A stretch of DNA of 64,000 nucleotides from the NCBI GenBank assembly GCA_019925095.2, contig CM034411.1:13764001-13828000 (forward strand), written 5' to 3'. Shown here in pieces: positions 1-8,937 of the stretch. The notes beneath the pieces were generated by a model. It was not told the DNA's origin and searched no databases. It was given only the letters and a program-made list of their open reading frames with translations. The DNA is from Dendrolimus kikuchii. Taxonomy: Eukaryota; Arthropoda; Insecta; Lepidoptera; Lasiocampidae. Within the stretch, counting starts at the first letter, position 1, and the number at the start of each line of letters is the position of its first letter. Position numbers and translations under genes: made by a program.

Positions 1-31
1 TTCTTTCTCCGTTCCTGCACGGATAAACATT
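1..31 (-). mobile_element. R300 retroposon, 5' end only (window edge)
   Basis: The first bases match the 5' tip of the R300 family (the reverse complement begins CCGTGCAGGAACGGAG). The body lies outside the window. Confidence 0.6.
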
Positions 32-214
32 AGCTGTGTTATTATGCTTTTTAGTTTAATTTTCCAATATGCTTACATTCATATACATAAAACTATATCC
101 GACTATGGCTCAGAAACCTCATGGGTTTATTCATGCCGCAGACAGTCATGTAAAATACATAAAAGTTATGATACAGTGCCACGTAGAAAATGAATTTAGC
201 CAATATTATCGTTA

Positions 215-605
215 CATACATACATAACTTCACGCCAGTTCCCTTGCGGGGTAGGCACGAACAACAGAGCGCCATTCAGGCTTATTCTTACACACCTCAC
301 TTGCTTCTTTGATATTCATAACTCATGTCATGCACGCTCGTCTGTTCTTAAGACTCCTGACATCACCTTCTGCTAGTACACGATCAATTTGATCATGGAA
401 GGTGTGTCGTGGCCTTCCACGACTTCTGCATCCATCCACTTTTGCATTGTATATCTGTTTAGTCATTCTTTCATCATGCATTCTTTCCACATGCCCGAAC
501 CACGGGAGCATTCCTTTCCTTACCTTCACCCCGACACTTTCTTTCAGACCAACTCTCTTTTTTACTTCGGTATTACGAATGCGGTCCGCGAGCGTCACTC
601 CGCAG
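215..605 (-). mobile_element. RTE LINE, 5'-truncated 3' fragment
   Basis: This is the 3' end of the RTE family whose long copy is at 30032-33230. On the minus strand it encodes the C-terminal segment with WFGHVERMHDERMTKQIYNA, then the terminal TGA and a (TATG)n tail. It is flanked by a 12-bp TSD with one mismatch, ATATTAT(C/T)GTTA, at 203-214 and 606-617. The frame is interrupted, so it makes no functional product. Confidence 0.9.
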
Positions 606-617
606 ATATTATTGTTA

Positions 618-919
618 TTATAAGTATATACAAATCTTGTTATTATATATATACAAATCGGATCAAAGACAAGGAATTGTTAATAGCTAAAAACAATCTA
701 CAATCTACTAATCGACCGCAAAATTGTCAGCGTTTGTTCTGGAAACTCGCAGAATAGATACAGTCATCAATGGAGACAGGCTATGTGGAGAACAAATGTG
801 TTTACTCATGCCATTTGTCTAGGTTCTGGAAGAAGGTGTAGAAAGGGCCCGGTATTGGGAGAGAGTTTAGATACATTCGTCTATGCACATGGAGACGACG
901 TCATTTATCGGGATAAAAA
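618..919. other. No gene recognised
   Basis: AT-rich sequence between an RTE fragment and a solo LTR. The short open frames have no recognisable domain. Confidence 0.5.
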
Positions 920-923
920 GTAT

Positions 924-1414
924 TGTTACAACTTAGCCAAAATTTCACGAAGCACGCAGTTTTATGGCCCTCCGCATTTGGAGATCTTTTGTTTACTAAG
1001 TGTTTAAAATTTGCAATTCGACAATAGCCTATTGTTGTCGTACTGGTTTATGGCCGTTCGCAAGCATAATTAAGCAGGTGTGCAGAATTATGTTTCCTGG
1101 GAATTTTGTCGATAGAAGCGCAAGTGTGATTCGTGGAAGTCATTGTTTACCCGATCGTGACACTTTGTAAGCAGAGTATAAAGGGATGCCCGAACGAAGA
1201 GGTCGGCAGTCGAGTGACGATTACGATACCAGCAAGACGTGTACATTCAACAAGCGATATAGTGACGGACTTTGCGCGTGTTATTGAATTGTGCGGTATA
1301 ACTGGTTGTTGTATCCAGTATATTTATACCTGTTTTAAACGTATTGGTACATTCAAATAAACTCTATAGTAATTCCAACGGCATTTTAATTCGAGTCCTG
1401 TGTAGCTCGTAACA
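924..1414 (+). mobile_element. Solo LTR (family shared with 27941 and 43013)
   Basis: It starts TGTTACA and ends CGTAACA, the TG...CA ends of an LTR. A 4-bp repeat GTAT lies directly outside at 920-923 and 1415-1418. Inside are a TATA-like GTATAAAG and, near the 3' end, AATAAA, in the order expected for promoter and polyadenylation signal. No gag or pol lies next to it, so it is a solo LTR left by recombination. A 4-bp TSD would suit a Gypsy-type element, but the superfamily is inferred. Confidence 0.75.
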
Positions 1415-1418
1415 GTAT

Positions 1419-2130
1419 TATCTAAATATCTTTTAAATCAGTTGAGTAGATTTCATACAATGATCTTACAGATAGACGAACAAAAATTCTAAGTTGTATT
1501 TTTGGAATCTGTAGTTCCGATTAGTCCTTTTGATTTTTTCTCATTGTTAAAATCAAATTTAGATAATGCCAAATTTGACACTTTCAATAGATTAATTATA
1601 GTGTTATGGGAGCTGCATACGGCAAGTCATCGCAGCGGACAACGAACTACTGACTAGCGCAGCGTGGGAGCGCAGATATTGATAGTTGCTCTATCCCGCT
1701 CGCACATCATCCATCCCGCTCACACACTGTGCTAGCAGTACGACTTGCTAATATTTGTACTAAGGTTACTGTTTCCAAAATATATCAGTTCACTTCAGTT
1801 CACATCAGCACTCGACAGTGAATAACACTCTCTGCCATCTGAAGTATTATCTAACCTCTACCTCTCGCTGCTACAGTGTAAATAGATTAAGATCTTTTTG
1901 CTAACGCTCCCCACATATCCGTAGAAGTGCACACCTATTTCGGGTAGCCAGTTATGTGCACTAAACCACGCCAAAGCAGGTACTAAAACACTGTATGCAC
2001 TAAAACAGTAAAACAGTTAGTGGCAACTGAATTACGTTACTTCCTGTTAACATGTTAGTCACACCTGTCCGCCGTTTTAAGTCTGGTTTAAATTGTTTAT
2101 GTTCTTACTTTGTCCTAATTATATACCAGC
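1419..2130. other. Unassigned stretch, possibly another LTR-like repeat
   Basis: I see no gene. The part from about 1602 begins TGTTATGGGAGC and a later point near 2055 reads CTGTTAACA, so a second, unrelated LTR is conceivable. I found no target duplication. Confidence 0.3.
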
Positions 2131-2191
2131 ATAGAAAAGAAATATAATAGAATAGAATAGAATAGAATATACTTTATTGTACAATAAAATC
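2131..2191 (-). mobile_element. CR1-type LINE 3' tip with (AATAG)n tail
   Basis: The AATAG repeats followed by TACTTTATTGTACAATAAA are the reverse complement of the 3' tip of the CR1-like LINE ending at 50591. An RTE fragment follows directly. Confidence 0.7.
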
Positions 2192-2462
2192 AATGAAAGA
2201 ATGACTAAACAGATATACAATGCAAAAGTGGATGGATACAGAAGTCGTGGAAGGCCACGACACACCTTCCATGATCAAATTGATCGTGTACTAGCAGAAG
2301 GTGATGTCAGGAGCGTTAAGAACAGACGAGCTTGCATGACAAGAGTTATGAATGTCAAAGAGGCAAGTAAGGTGTGTAAGAATAAGCCTAAATGGCACTC
2401 TGTTGTTCGTGCCTACCCCGCAAGGGAACTGGCGTGAAGTTATGTATGTATGTATGTATGTA
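2192..2462 (+). mobile_element. RTE LINE, 5'-truncated 3' fragment
   Basis: The copy begins in the codons for ERMTKQIYNAKVDGYRSRG and runs to the RTE stop after YPARELA, followed by a TATG repeat. It lies just downstream of a minus-strand CR1 tail. I saw no clear TSD. Confidence 0.85.
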
Positions 2463-2514
2463 TGTATTATATAAATATACATATACAATAATAATAATAG
2501 ATAATAATAAACCC

Positions 2515-3060
2515 GCAGGGGGGCTTTGTGGCGAAGCCTTAGGTGAGTAGCGACACCTCGTACCTGACTCCGAGGGCCAAGGCAAGGCCGTCGCCTCCGT
2601 GCTTGCCTTAACCGGCCGGCATGGAGTGGAGATCGCTAGAGCTAAGACTCAAGCTCCAGGGGTGGAAGTGATAAATGGCATCACGTCAGAAGTAGCTACG
2701 GTGAACCTGCAGTCTACCTCTCTACACCCCTTAGCCACTCACACCCATGTTGCACCTGCCTTCTATGGCATTTTTAGGGGCCCATGCAGGGAGTGCCCAT
2801 TTTTCCATGTTCCCCGAACATTGCGACGGGCAGACGCCATAGTCCCCATATTCCCAGACCCCTTGTACCACTATAGCCCGGTACTTTTTTTACCTCATTT
2901 CCCACAATAGCCCTACACTGGCCGCGGCTTGTCCTTGGGTGCATCACTATATGTTGTAGACAGGGATAATCGCCGGTCAGTGTCACGCCACATTTACATT
3001 AAACTTGTCACGGGGCCTCTACGTGTTGGCCTTCCCATGGCCCCACGCAAGCCTTCCAAA
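2515..3060 (+). repeat. R550 unclassified repeat, copy 1
   Basis: This GC-richer block recurs in reverse at 25450-26032. Both copies contain the conserved peptide frame VEVINGITSEVA followed by VNLQ, but the frame breaks at different points in each copy, so I see DNA-level repeat identity rather than a preserved protein. It could be a LINE 5' region or an old gag-like segment. The class is unknown. Confidence 0.6.
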
Positions 3061-3076
3061 TGCTTCACTAAATGAA

Positions 3077-3122
3077 ATTAATAATTCACTAAATAGCATA
3101 AAGATACGTACAATAATAACAA
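3077..3122 (-). mobile_element. CR1-like LINE 3' UTR, left half of the split DIRS host
   Basis: The sequence AAAGATACGTACAATAAT and its neighbours match the reverse complement of the CR1 3' UTR at about 50165-50215. The matching coding end resumes at 7416. The DIRS element therefore inserted into this CR1 copy. Confidence 0.75.
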
Positions 3123-3148
3123 TATATTATGTGCCTCTCTAAGACAAA

Positions 3149-3308
3149 CAGTGTTGCTAGAAGAAAGCATAGTAAATATTTGCCTCTTTACACTATCTAT
3201 GGTCTAAGACTTACCCATTTGTTCTTGGTTTTATACCTTTCTCTTTCACTCACCAGCATGATATCTCTTTCCTTGATATGATAGATGTCAGATAGCTGTC
3301 AATTCATA
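3149..3308 (+). repeat. DIRS left inverted terminal repeat
   Basis: It is the near-perfect reverse complement of 7202-7361, running from the CAGTGTTGCTAGAAG end to GATAGCTGTCAATTCAT inside. The outermost about 26 bp differ from the other terminus, as in DIRS1. Confidence 0.85.
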
Positions 3309-3475
3309 TGCGTTGTAAATTTTTGCCACTAAAGTATCGCAAAACTTTATAAAATTATTTAAAGTGTAAAAACTAAGGAAATTCTAAAGAAATTTTTAGT
3401 GTGTTGAATTAACACAGTGCCTAAAACATCGTTTTTTCATTGTGAAACATATTACTCGTCACTAAAAGTAGTAAA

Positions 3476-3964
3476 ATGAGTGCAAAAGATGACGCGCGTC
3501 AAAGTGTTGAAGAAGGCGAGCAAAGTTCGAAAGCTGATGCTTTAGATAAAGATCAGCACTCGAAGGATTCTAGATCCAATAAGTCATCATCGTCTTCCTC
3601 ATCCTCAGAGGTTGAGGAGGGCTTTGCTTCACCGCCGCCGAATAAGAGGCGTAGATATAAACCGGTTCTAACCGGTTCGGACCCACGTGTCGATTGTCTG
3701 ATGCAACAGGTAAGTTTTTTAACTCAATACATAACACAGGCACAAGTGCCACAATTAGACAGCGAGATTAATCAAACTGCTTGCAAGCATAATGATATTC
3801 CTAATTCTCTCCCCTTTTTAAATATGCCAATGTCATCTTCACATTGCAAATTCTCGCTAGGGGAGTTAGACACAGAGTTTGATGAGAGATCAGTTGTTCC
3901 ACAAGCAAGCCAGGAGTTGTTACAAGAATTATCTCAACTTCAAAAATTTTGTACACCTGCATGA
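3476..3964 (+). CDS. DIRS ORF1, gag-like protein (short)
   Basis: A 162-codon frame begins at a true ATG about 170 bp inside the left terminal repeat. The N-terminal third is charged and Ser-rich (an eight-serine run near residue 40), followed by a basic patch NKRRRYKP near residue 56 and a glutamine- and leucine-rich C-terminus. This first-ORF position is where DIRS elements encode a gag-like nucleocapsid protein. I see no zinc knuckle, and known DIRS gag proteins are usually longer. The last 85 bases overlap the RT frame in a different register, which suggests frameshifting, re-initiation or a deletion junction. Assignment rests on position more than on motifs. Confidence 0.6.
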   Translation: MSAKDDARQSVEEGEQSSKADALDKDQHSKDSRSNKSSSSSSSSEVEEGFASPPPNKRRRYKPVLTGSDPRVDCLMQQVSFLTQYITQAQVPQLDSEINQTACKHNDIPNSLPFLNMPMSSSHCKFSLGELDTEFDERSVVPQASQELLQELSQLQKFCTPA

Positions 3965-5693
3965 CACAATTTACCAATTAAAATTAACAAAGATACTAGA
4001 GACTCCATCAATATTAGACCCAAGTTTTTTGTGTCGGATGTTTTTAATAAAAAAGTCGGATGGTGGTTTCCGACCTATCTTCGACCTACGAGGTCTCAAT
4101 TCATATGTCACAATAAAACATTTCCATCTTATATCACAAACAGATGTAGCAGAGTTTCTACAGAGAGACGATTGGCTAGTGAAAATAGATATTCATCAGG
4201 CATATTTCCACTTGCCAATAGCGGAATCTCATCGACGATTCCTTCGAGTGGTTTACAATGGAGAGATTCTCCAATTAACTGCTCTTCCTTTTGGTCTATC
4301 ATCAGCCCCAAAAATTTTTGCTACCATAACAAATTGGATTGCAGAAATCCTAAGAAGACAGGGTTTGCGTGTAATAGTGTATTTAGACGATTTTCTTGTA
4401 GCCAATCAGGACAGAACTGTCCTTATTTCTCAGGTTACAGAGACGCTGAGAATATTAGAAATTCTGGGATGGCATGTAAATTACAGGAAATCAGTCTTAG
4501 AGCCATCACAGACTGTAGAATATCTAGGTCTTATTTGGGACACCAAACAAAACATTTTGAAATTGCCTTACAAAAAAATAGAAAAGATCAGAAGTTTGAT
4601 TTCAAAGACGTTGAACAAGGGAGACAGCTCTTTAAAGGAAATTCAAATTTTACTAGGCTTACTCAATTTTGCCAATTATGCAATTCAAAGAGGTCGACTT
4701 CACTGTCGCCAAATGCAAAGATACCTAAAATCCTTCAAAAAGAACAATCCAAGAAAGAGAAGATGTCTATCCCTACTAGTTCAACGAGATCTGAGGTGGT
4801 GGTTGATGAAACTCGATCAGAACTCAACACCAATAGTCAAAAAGAACATTCCTCACTATTTGACAACAGATGCAGCAGATGCAGGCTGGGGAGCTCAACT
4901 AAACGATACTTGCCTATCAGGAGAGTGGGCTCCTTATCAAAGACCTTGGCATTCAAACTTGAAGGAGATGTATGCTGTGTTTGCAGCAATAAACAGTCAT
5001 CGGATGACTTTAAAAGATGCACACATTCTGATACAGTCCGACAACAGGACTCTGGTAGCATATCTCAGAAACGAAGGAGGGACACAATCCCTTGCCCTGT
5101 TAAAGTTGACTGCCAGGTTGCTGAAACTTACAGAGCTATACAACATAACCCTCTCAGCCACCTACCTCCCAGGGAGGCTAAACGGAATTGCAGACCGTCT
5201 TTCAAGAGGCCGCAAGATTCCAGAGTGGCATCTTCTTCCGCAAGCCACGGAAGAGATATTCAGAAGGTGGGGCGTGCCAGACGTAGACTTGTTCGCAACC
5301 AGAAGATCCGCAGTTGTACCAAAGTACGTAACCTTAGACTCCAGAGATGGTTATGCTGTTTTCTGCGACGCCTTCAGTCAAAAATGGGATTTTCAGCTGG
5401 GTTGGATATTTCCTCCACCCAACCTAATACCAAGAGTACTAGCACACTTGAACAGTGCCAGGGGAATATTCATCCTAATAGCACCAGAGTGGACCAGATG
5501 CTTTTGGATACCCGATCTGAAAGCGAGAACCATATCAGACCCAATTCCGATTCAGAACCTAGGGAAAGTCTTAGTAGATTTGACAACAAACAGCTGCCCG
5601 CCACAGGTGGACAAATTGACTCTTTTTGCCTGGAAGATTATGGGTGGGCCGATCAGATCTCTCATTGGACAACAGAGGAACAAAACTTATTAA
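3882..5693 (+). CDS. DIRS reverse transcriptase / RNase H, with putative methyltransferase-like region
   Basis: The open frame is about 600 codons. RT motifs are in order: GGFRPIFDLRGLN, KIDIHQAYFHLPI, LPFGLSSAPKIF and the catalytic VYLDDFLV near residue 168. The RNase H domain begins LTTDAADAGWGAQL (first Asp near residue 328), followed by a Glu in NLKEMYAV, an Asp in QSDNRT and an Asp in GIADRLS. The C-terminal part contains VDLFATRR and FPPPNLIPRVL, in the place where DIRS elements carry a Dam-like methyltransferase domain; that part is family inference. I give the first ATG; the frame is open slightly upstream. The RT core starts only about 45 residues in, so an N-terminal segment may be missing. 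The whole frame overlaps the recombinase frame. Confidence 0.85.
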   Translation: MRDQLFHKQARSCYKNYLNFKNFVHLHDTIYQLKLTKILETPSILDPSFLCRMFLIKKSDGGFRPIFDLRGLNSYVTIKHFHLISQTDVAEFLQRDDWLVKIDIHQAYFHLPIAESHRRFLRVVYNGEILQLTALPFGLSSAPKIFATITNWIAEILRRQGLRVIVYLDDFLVANQDRTVLISQVTETLRILEILGWHVNYRKSVLEPSQTVEYLGLIWDTKQNILKLPYKKIEKIRSLISKTLNKGDSSLKEIQILLGLLNFANYAIQRGRLHCRQMQRYLKSFKKNNPRKRRCLSLLVQRDLRWWLMKLDQNSTPIVKKNIPHYLTTDAADAGWGAQLNDTCLSGEWAPYQRPWHSNLKEMYAVFAAINSHRMTLKDAHILIQSDNRTLVAYLRNEGGTQSLALLKLTARLLKLTELYNITLSATYLPGRLNGIADRLSRGRKIPEWHLLPQATEEIFRRWGVPDVDLFATRRSAVVPKYVTLDSRDGYAVFCDAFSQKWDFQLGWIFPPPNLIPRVLAHLNSARGIFILIAPEWTRCFWIPDLKARTISDPIPIQNLGKVLVDLTTNSCPPQVDKLTLFAWKIMGGPIRSLIGQQRNKTY

Positions 5694-6607
5694 AAAAGAG
5701 TTGGAGATCATCTACTTTAGTAACATATAAAGCTCCAATTAGACGTTGGTTAATTTGGTGCAAGAATAACGGAGTAAACCCTAGAGGGCCTGAAGGTGAA
5801 CAGGTCGCTAGATTTTTGGCAAAATTATTTTTGCAAGATAAATTAGCATACAGAACTATATTATTACATAAATCAGCTGTGTCTATATACTGCGCTACAT
5901 CTAAAATAGATCTCTCAAAAAATTTCTTTATTCATCAAGTACTGAAAGCAATTTCAGTTACTAGGCCAGACATAAGAAGACTACCTGTATGGGATACTAA
6001 TATTCTGTTTAACTGGATAAAGGAGACTGAGAATTCTGGATCACTATTTGATATCAGTAGGCGAACAGTTGTAATACTACTGCTAGCCTCAGGCAGGAGA
6101 ATACATGATCTCACCTTATTAGATAGCAGCCCTGAAAGTCTAATAGACAATCAGGATACAATTAGCTTGTGGCCCATATTCGGTTCAAAAACAGATTCAG
6201 TGACTCACAGACAATCGAGCTGGATGTTACGAAAGCACCCAGATTATCGTGTATGCCCCGTCAAACATACTAGAGAGCTTATGAAAGAATCTGAAAGGCG
6301 AAGGAGCCTAGATAGAGAGGTCACAAGTTTGTTTATTTCATTATCTGGAAAGGTAAAGCCAGCCTCCAGAACAATGATTGCGGGTTGGATACGTAGTATT
6401 TTTAAAGAAGCCAAGATTGAGGCTACACCTGGTAGTATTAGATCAGCGGTCGCTTCAAGAAGCTGGTTGGAAGATAGACCAGTACAAGCAATATTAGATA
6501 GAGGAAACTGGAAAAGCATGGAGACATTCAGAAGATTTTATTGTCGTCCAGTCAGAGAGATCAGATCTAGTAAAGATTTATTATATAACAACTTCAAAGA
6601 TATTTAA
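4031..6607 (+). CDS. DIRS tyrosine recombinase frame (catalytic part about 5640-6607)
   Basis: An 858-codon frame stays open from 4031 to 6607, one register away from the RT frame that it shadows until 5693. Only the last about 320 codons resemble a protein family. They have a SAM-like N-terminal helix region (WRSSTLVTYKAPIRRWL), the first catalytic Arg in LLASGRRIHDLTLL, the second Arg in GSIRSAVASRSW and a probable nucleophile Tyr in FRRFYCRP. The box-II His usually three residues before the second Arg is Gly here. The enzyme would integrate the circular cDNA. True translation start is unknown; the upstream 1.6 kb is probably open because the two frames constrain each other. No ATG near the domain explains expression. 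Confidence 0.75.
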   Translation: MSDVFNKKVGWWFPTYLRPTRSQFICHNKTFPSYITNRCSRVSTERRLASENRYSSGIFPLANSGISSTIPSSGLQWRDSPINCSSFWSIISPKNFCYHNKLDCRNPKKTGFACNSVFRRFSCSQSGQNCPYFSGYRDAENIRNSGMACKLQEISLRAITDCRISRSYLGHQTKHFEIALQKNRKDQKFDFKDVEQGRQLFKGNSNFTRLTQFCQLCNSKRSTSLSPNAKIPKILQKEQSKKEKMSIPTSSTRSEVVVDETRSELNTNSQKEHSSLFDNRCSRCRLGSSTKRYLPIRRVGSLSKTLAFKLEGDVCCVCSNKQSSDDFKRCTHSDTVRQQDSGSISQKRRRDTIPCPVKVDCQVAETYRAIQHNPLSHLPPREAKRNCRPSFKRPQDSRVASSSASHGRDIQKVGRARRRLVRNQKIRSCTKVRNLRLQRWLCCFLRRLQSKMGFSAGLDISSTQPNTKSTSTLEQCQGNIHPNSTRVDQMLLDTRSESENHIRPNSDSEPRESLSRFDNKQLPATGGQIDSFCLEDYGWADQISHWTTEEQNLLKKSWRSSTLVTYKAPIRRWLIWCKNNGVNPRGPEGEQVARFLAKLFLQDKLAYRTILLHKSAVSIYCATSKIDLSKNFFIHQVLKAISVTRPDIRRLPVWDTNILFNWIKETENSGSLFDISRRTVVILLLASGRRIHDLTLLDSSPESLIDNQDTISLWPIFGSKTDSVTHRQSSWMLRKHPDYRVCPVKHTRELMKESERRRSLDREVTSLFISLSGKVKPASRTMIAGWIRSIFKEAKIEATPGSIRSAVASRSWLEDRPVQAILDRGNWKSMETFRRFYCRPVREIRSSKDLLYNNFKDI

Positions 6608-6828
6608 GTTTAATTTTTTTTTTCTTTTTTAATTATTATTATTATTTTTTCTCTCTATGCTACTTATTCTAAGGATATAGATGAGGAGAAAAAGAGAGAT
6701 TGTTCAAATTTCCTTATCAGAAATCCTTGATCTCATCAAGATTTTATTTAATTTTTATTGTATTTTAATTTTATTTTAAATTTTATCAGAATAAAGAATT
6801 ATTAAAAATTATGGACATAAGAAGGTCA

Positions 6829-6974
6829 ATGAATATGTTTTGTTTAATTAAGAAGTTCTTATTAATTTGTTTATTTAATGTTCAGACTGATTAAAATACT
6901 TATGAATATGTTTTGTTTAATTAAGAAGTTCTTATTAATTTGTTTATTTAATGTTCAGACTGATTAAAATACTT
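6829..6974 (+). repeat. Tandem 73-bp duplication in DIRS 3' region
   Basis: Two head-to-tail copies (6829-6901 and 6902-6974), each beginning ATGAATATGTTTTG, appear identical. They lie in the AT-rich non-coding region between the recombinase stop and the internal complementary region. Confidence 0.9.
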
Positions 6975-7072
6975 AAAATAAAGCTGATTTACTTTGAGAA
7001 GTTTTTTAAATTTCTAATCATCATATGCGTTGTATTACTTGTGTTTTTTCACCAGCAGATACCAAACAGGTC

Positions 7073-7167
7073 TTCTAGCAACACTGTGTCTTAGAGAGGC
7101 ACATAATATAACTGTTTTGCATTCCAACAAAACAGGTATTATGTGTTGAATAAGACACACAGTGTTG
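7073..7167 (+). repeat. DIRS internal complementary region
   Basis: The first part (7073-7109) is the reverse complement of the left outer end. The second part (about 7103-7167) is the reverse complement of the right outer end. They overlap at TAATATA, as if the two termini had been joined. In DIRS1 this region templates completion of the ends and circle formation. Confidence 0.88.
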
Positions 7168-7201
7168 CAGCAAGTTTCTTGCTGGTGTGTGGAAGACTAT
7201 A

Positions 7202-7361
7202 TGAATTGACAGCTATCTGACATCTATCATATCAAGGAAAGAGATGTCATGCTGGTGAGTGAAAGAGAAAGGTATAAAACCAAGGACAAATGGGTAAGTC
7301 TTAGACCATAGATAGTGTAAAGAGGCAAATATTTACTATGCTTTCTTCTAGCAACACTGTG
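7202..7361 (-). repeat. DIRS right inverted terminal repeat
   Basis: Reverse complement of the left repeat at 3149-3308. The outer extension, 7362-7415, ends GCAAAACAGTTATATTA and is copied in the internal complementary region. Confidence 0.85.
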
Positions 7362-7415
7362 TGTCTTATTCAACACATAATACCTGTTTTGTTGGAATGC
7401 AAAACAGTTATATTA

Positions 7416-7604
7416 TATTTTGAGGTAGTAATCCTTAACAAGTCTATTAAAGGAGAATACTGATTGGGCTTGCCTCACTTCCAGTGGAAGCATGTTCCAT
7501 AATTGGACAGCTTGAACACTGAAAGAGTGATTACAAAACTTAGTTGTATTGAGCGGCGTTTGTAGTCTCATGTTCACTGACGACTGTATAATCCTGACAT
7601 CCGC
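7416..7604 (-). pseudogene. CR1-like LINE, C-terminal RT fragment (right half of DIRS host)
   Basis: The minus strand encodes a C-terminal piece with NHSFSVQAVQLWNMLPLEVR and VKDYYLK, nearly identical to the end of the CR1 RT at about 49990-50162. The fragment is 5'-truncated and separated from its 3' UTR by the DIRS insertion. Confidence 0.9.
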
Positions 7605-7703
7605 AACTAGGTGGCACCACATATGTTAGTCTTTCAGATTTGATGACTACAAAGCTACTATATACTATTGTGCAATGCAGTGACACTGCCCAGCCCTACA
7701 TTT

Positions 7704-8017
7704 TCTTATATATATAAAAATGAATCGTAGAAATGTATGTACGCGCATAACTTGAGAATCGCTTTTCTGATTTTGATATTTTTTTTGTGTGCGTTTGAGT
7801 GGGTTCCCGGATGGTTTAGAGTCAAAATCGGAACCGGTAGATGGCGCTGGAATTGGGTTCTAGGATCCTTCTAATTTGCTGGGCCCATTTTGTTTTTGTG
7901 TGTTTAAGTGGGTCTCCGGATGGTTTAGATTCAAAATTGGAACCAGTAGGATGCAATAGAATCGGGTCCTAGATTTTTATTTTTTCAGGGCAGGACAACG
8001 TCTGACGGGACGGCTAG
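7704..8017 (+). mobile_element. Short non-autonomous Helitron
   Basis: It begins TCTTATATATATAAAAATG and ends ...CGGGACGGCTAG followed by T. A short stem CAGGAC/GTCTG lies about 15 bp before the end. Internal phrases such as GTAGATGGCGCTGGAAT recur in other copies here. There is no transposase. The 5' boundary is less sure because the preceding base is not A. Confidence 0.65.
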
Positions 8018-8061
8018 TTTACCATATAAGTCGCTATACTGTGTATGTCATTTATAAAATA

Positions 8062-8271
8062 CTAGCGGTCTTGGCAGACGTTGTCCTGCCCTGAAACAAT
8101 AAAAATCTAGAACCCGATTCGAGCACCACCTAGCGGGTTTAATTGTGAATCTAAACCATCCCAGGACCCACTCAAACACTATTTTTTAACATCTTGGGTT
8201 ACATATTGAAGTTTTAGTAGAGATCCCTAATTTTTTCTAGTTATGAATAAAGCCTATCTTTATATATATAA
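8062..8271 (-). mobile_element. Short Helitron, same family, opposite strand
   Basis: The minus-strand 3' end is CTAG at 8062-8065 with A outside, preceded by a hairpin around GGCAGACGTTGTCCTGCC. The body matches the 7704 copy. The 5' end is unclear. Confidence 0.6.
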
Positions 8272-8456
8272 TTAGAATGTACGTGTGTTGACAGTGAACT
8301 CCTCCTAAACGGCTGGACCTATTTGAATGATTTTTTTTGTGTGTTCAAGTGGATTCGAGGATGGCTTAGTTTCACAATTGGACCCGGTAGGTGGCGCTGC
8401 AATCGGGTTCTAAATTTTCTTTCTTCAGGGCAGAACAACGTCTGCGGGGCAGCTAG
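8272..8456 (+). mobile_element. Short Helitron, same family
   Basis: It ends GCGGGGCAGCTAG followed by T, with CAGAACAACGTCTG as the subterminal stem. The body contains GACCCGGTAGGTGGCGCTG. It lies tail to tail with the copy to its left. Confidence 0.6.
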
Positions 8457-8637
8457 TATTATTGTAAATTGACAACTCTTCAATAGAGGCACTCAAACTT
8501 TCAATTTGATGTATTTTTTTACATGCTTCAACTGTTGTTTGCGAAACTTTGCATAGTTACAACGATTTATTTGTATATATACATATATATTCCTTTTTTA
8601 ATTAGTATAAATATGCTTATATACGTGACTTTTTTTT

Positions 8638-8937
8638 TATTGCAGGAGTTCAGCAGACAGGCAGACGACCCACTTAATGGAAAGCGGTTACCATCGCCTA
8701 CGGACATTTGCAACACCAAAGGTGCTACAAATGCGCTGCTGCTCTCTTAAGGGAGACTGGAACTTGGTCACTAATGCCGGAACACAACTCAAGGTTGTTA
8801 TGGTGACATACTTTAGACCAGGGGTGGTAGCCATCCAGTCGGGCAAATGCCCTACCACCTGGCTGTGGGTTATTTTGTCGCCTCTTACGACGGGCCGCCC
8901 GGCCGCAGGAAATTGTATTCTTTCTCCGTTCCTGATA
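8638..8937 (-). mobile_element. R300 retroposon copy
   Basis: Complete R300 on the minus strand; the poly(A) appears as TTTTTTTTTATTGCAGG at its left edge. Together with the next 130 bp and the RTE fragment it is duplicated at 18868-19419. Confidence 0.85.

Larger units (their letters stand above)
3123..7415 (+). mobile_element. DIRS-like tyrosine-recombinase retrotransposon
   Basis: This is a 4.3-kb element with DIRS architecture: short ORF1, RT/RNase H frame, overlapping tyrosine recombinase frame, inverted terminal repeats of about 160 bp (3149-3308 and 7202-7361) and an internal complementary region (7073-7167) that mirrors both outer ends. DIRS elements replicate through a circular intermediate integrated by their recombinase and leave no TSD. 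The flanks agree: the CR1 host resumes without an obvious duplication. The main pol frames are open. ORF1 is short and the RT N-terminus looks clipped, so an internal deletion between gag and RT is possible. Confidence 0.88.

Noticed and set aside
1602..2055. A second LTR (TGTTATGG ... TTAACA)
   Set aside because: No target duplication and no partner copy in the window; left as unassigned.
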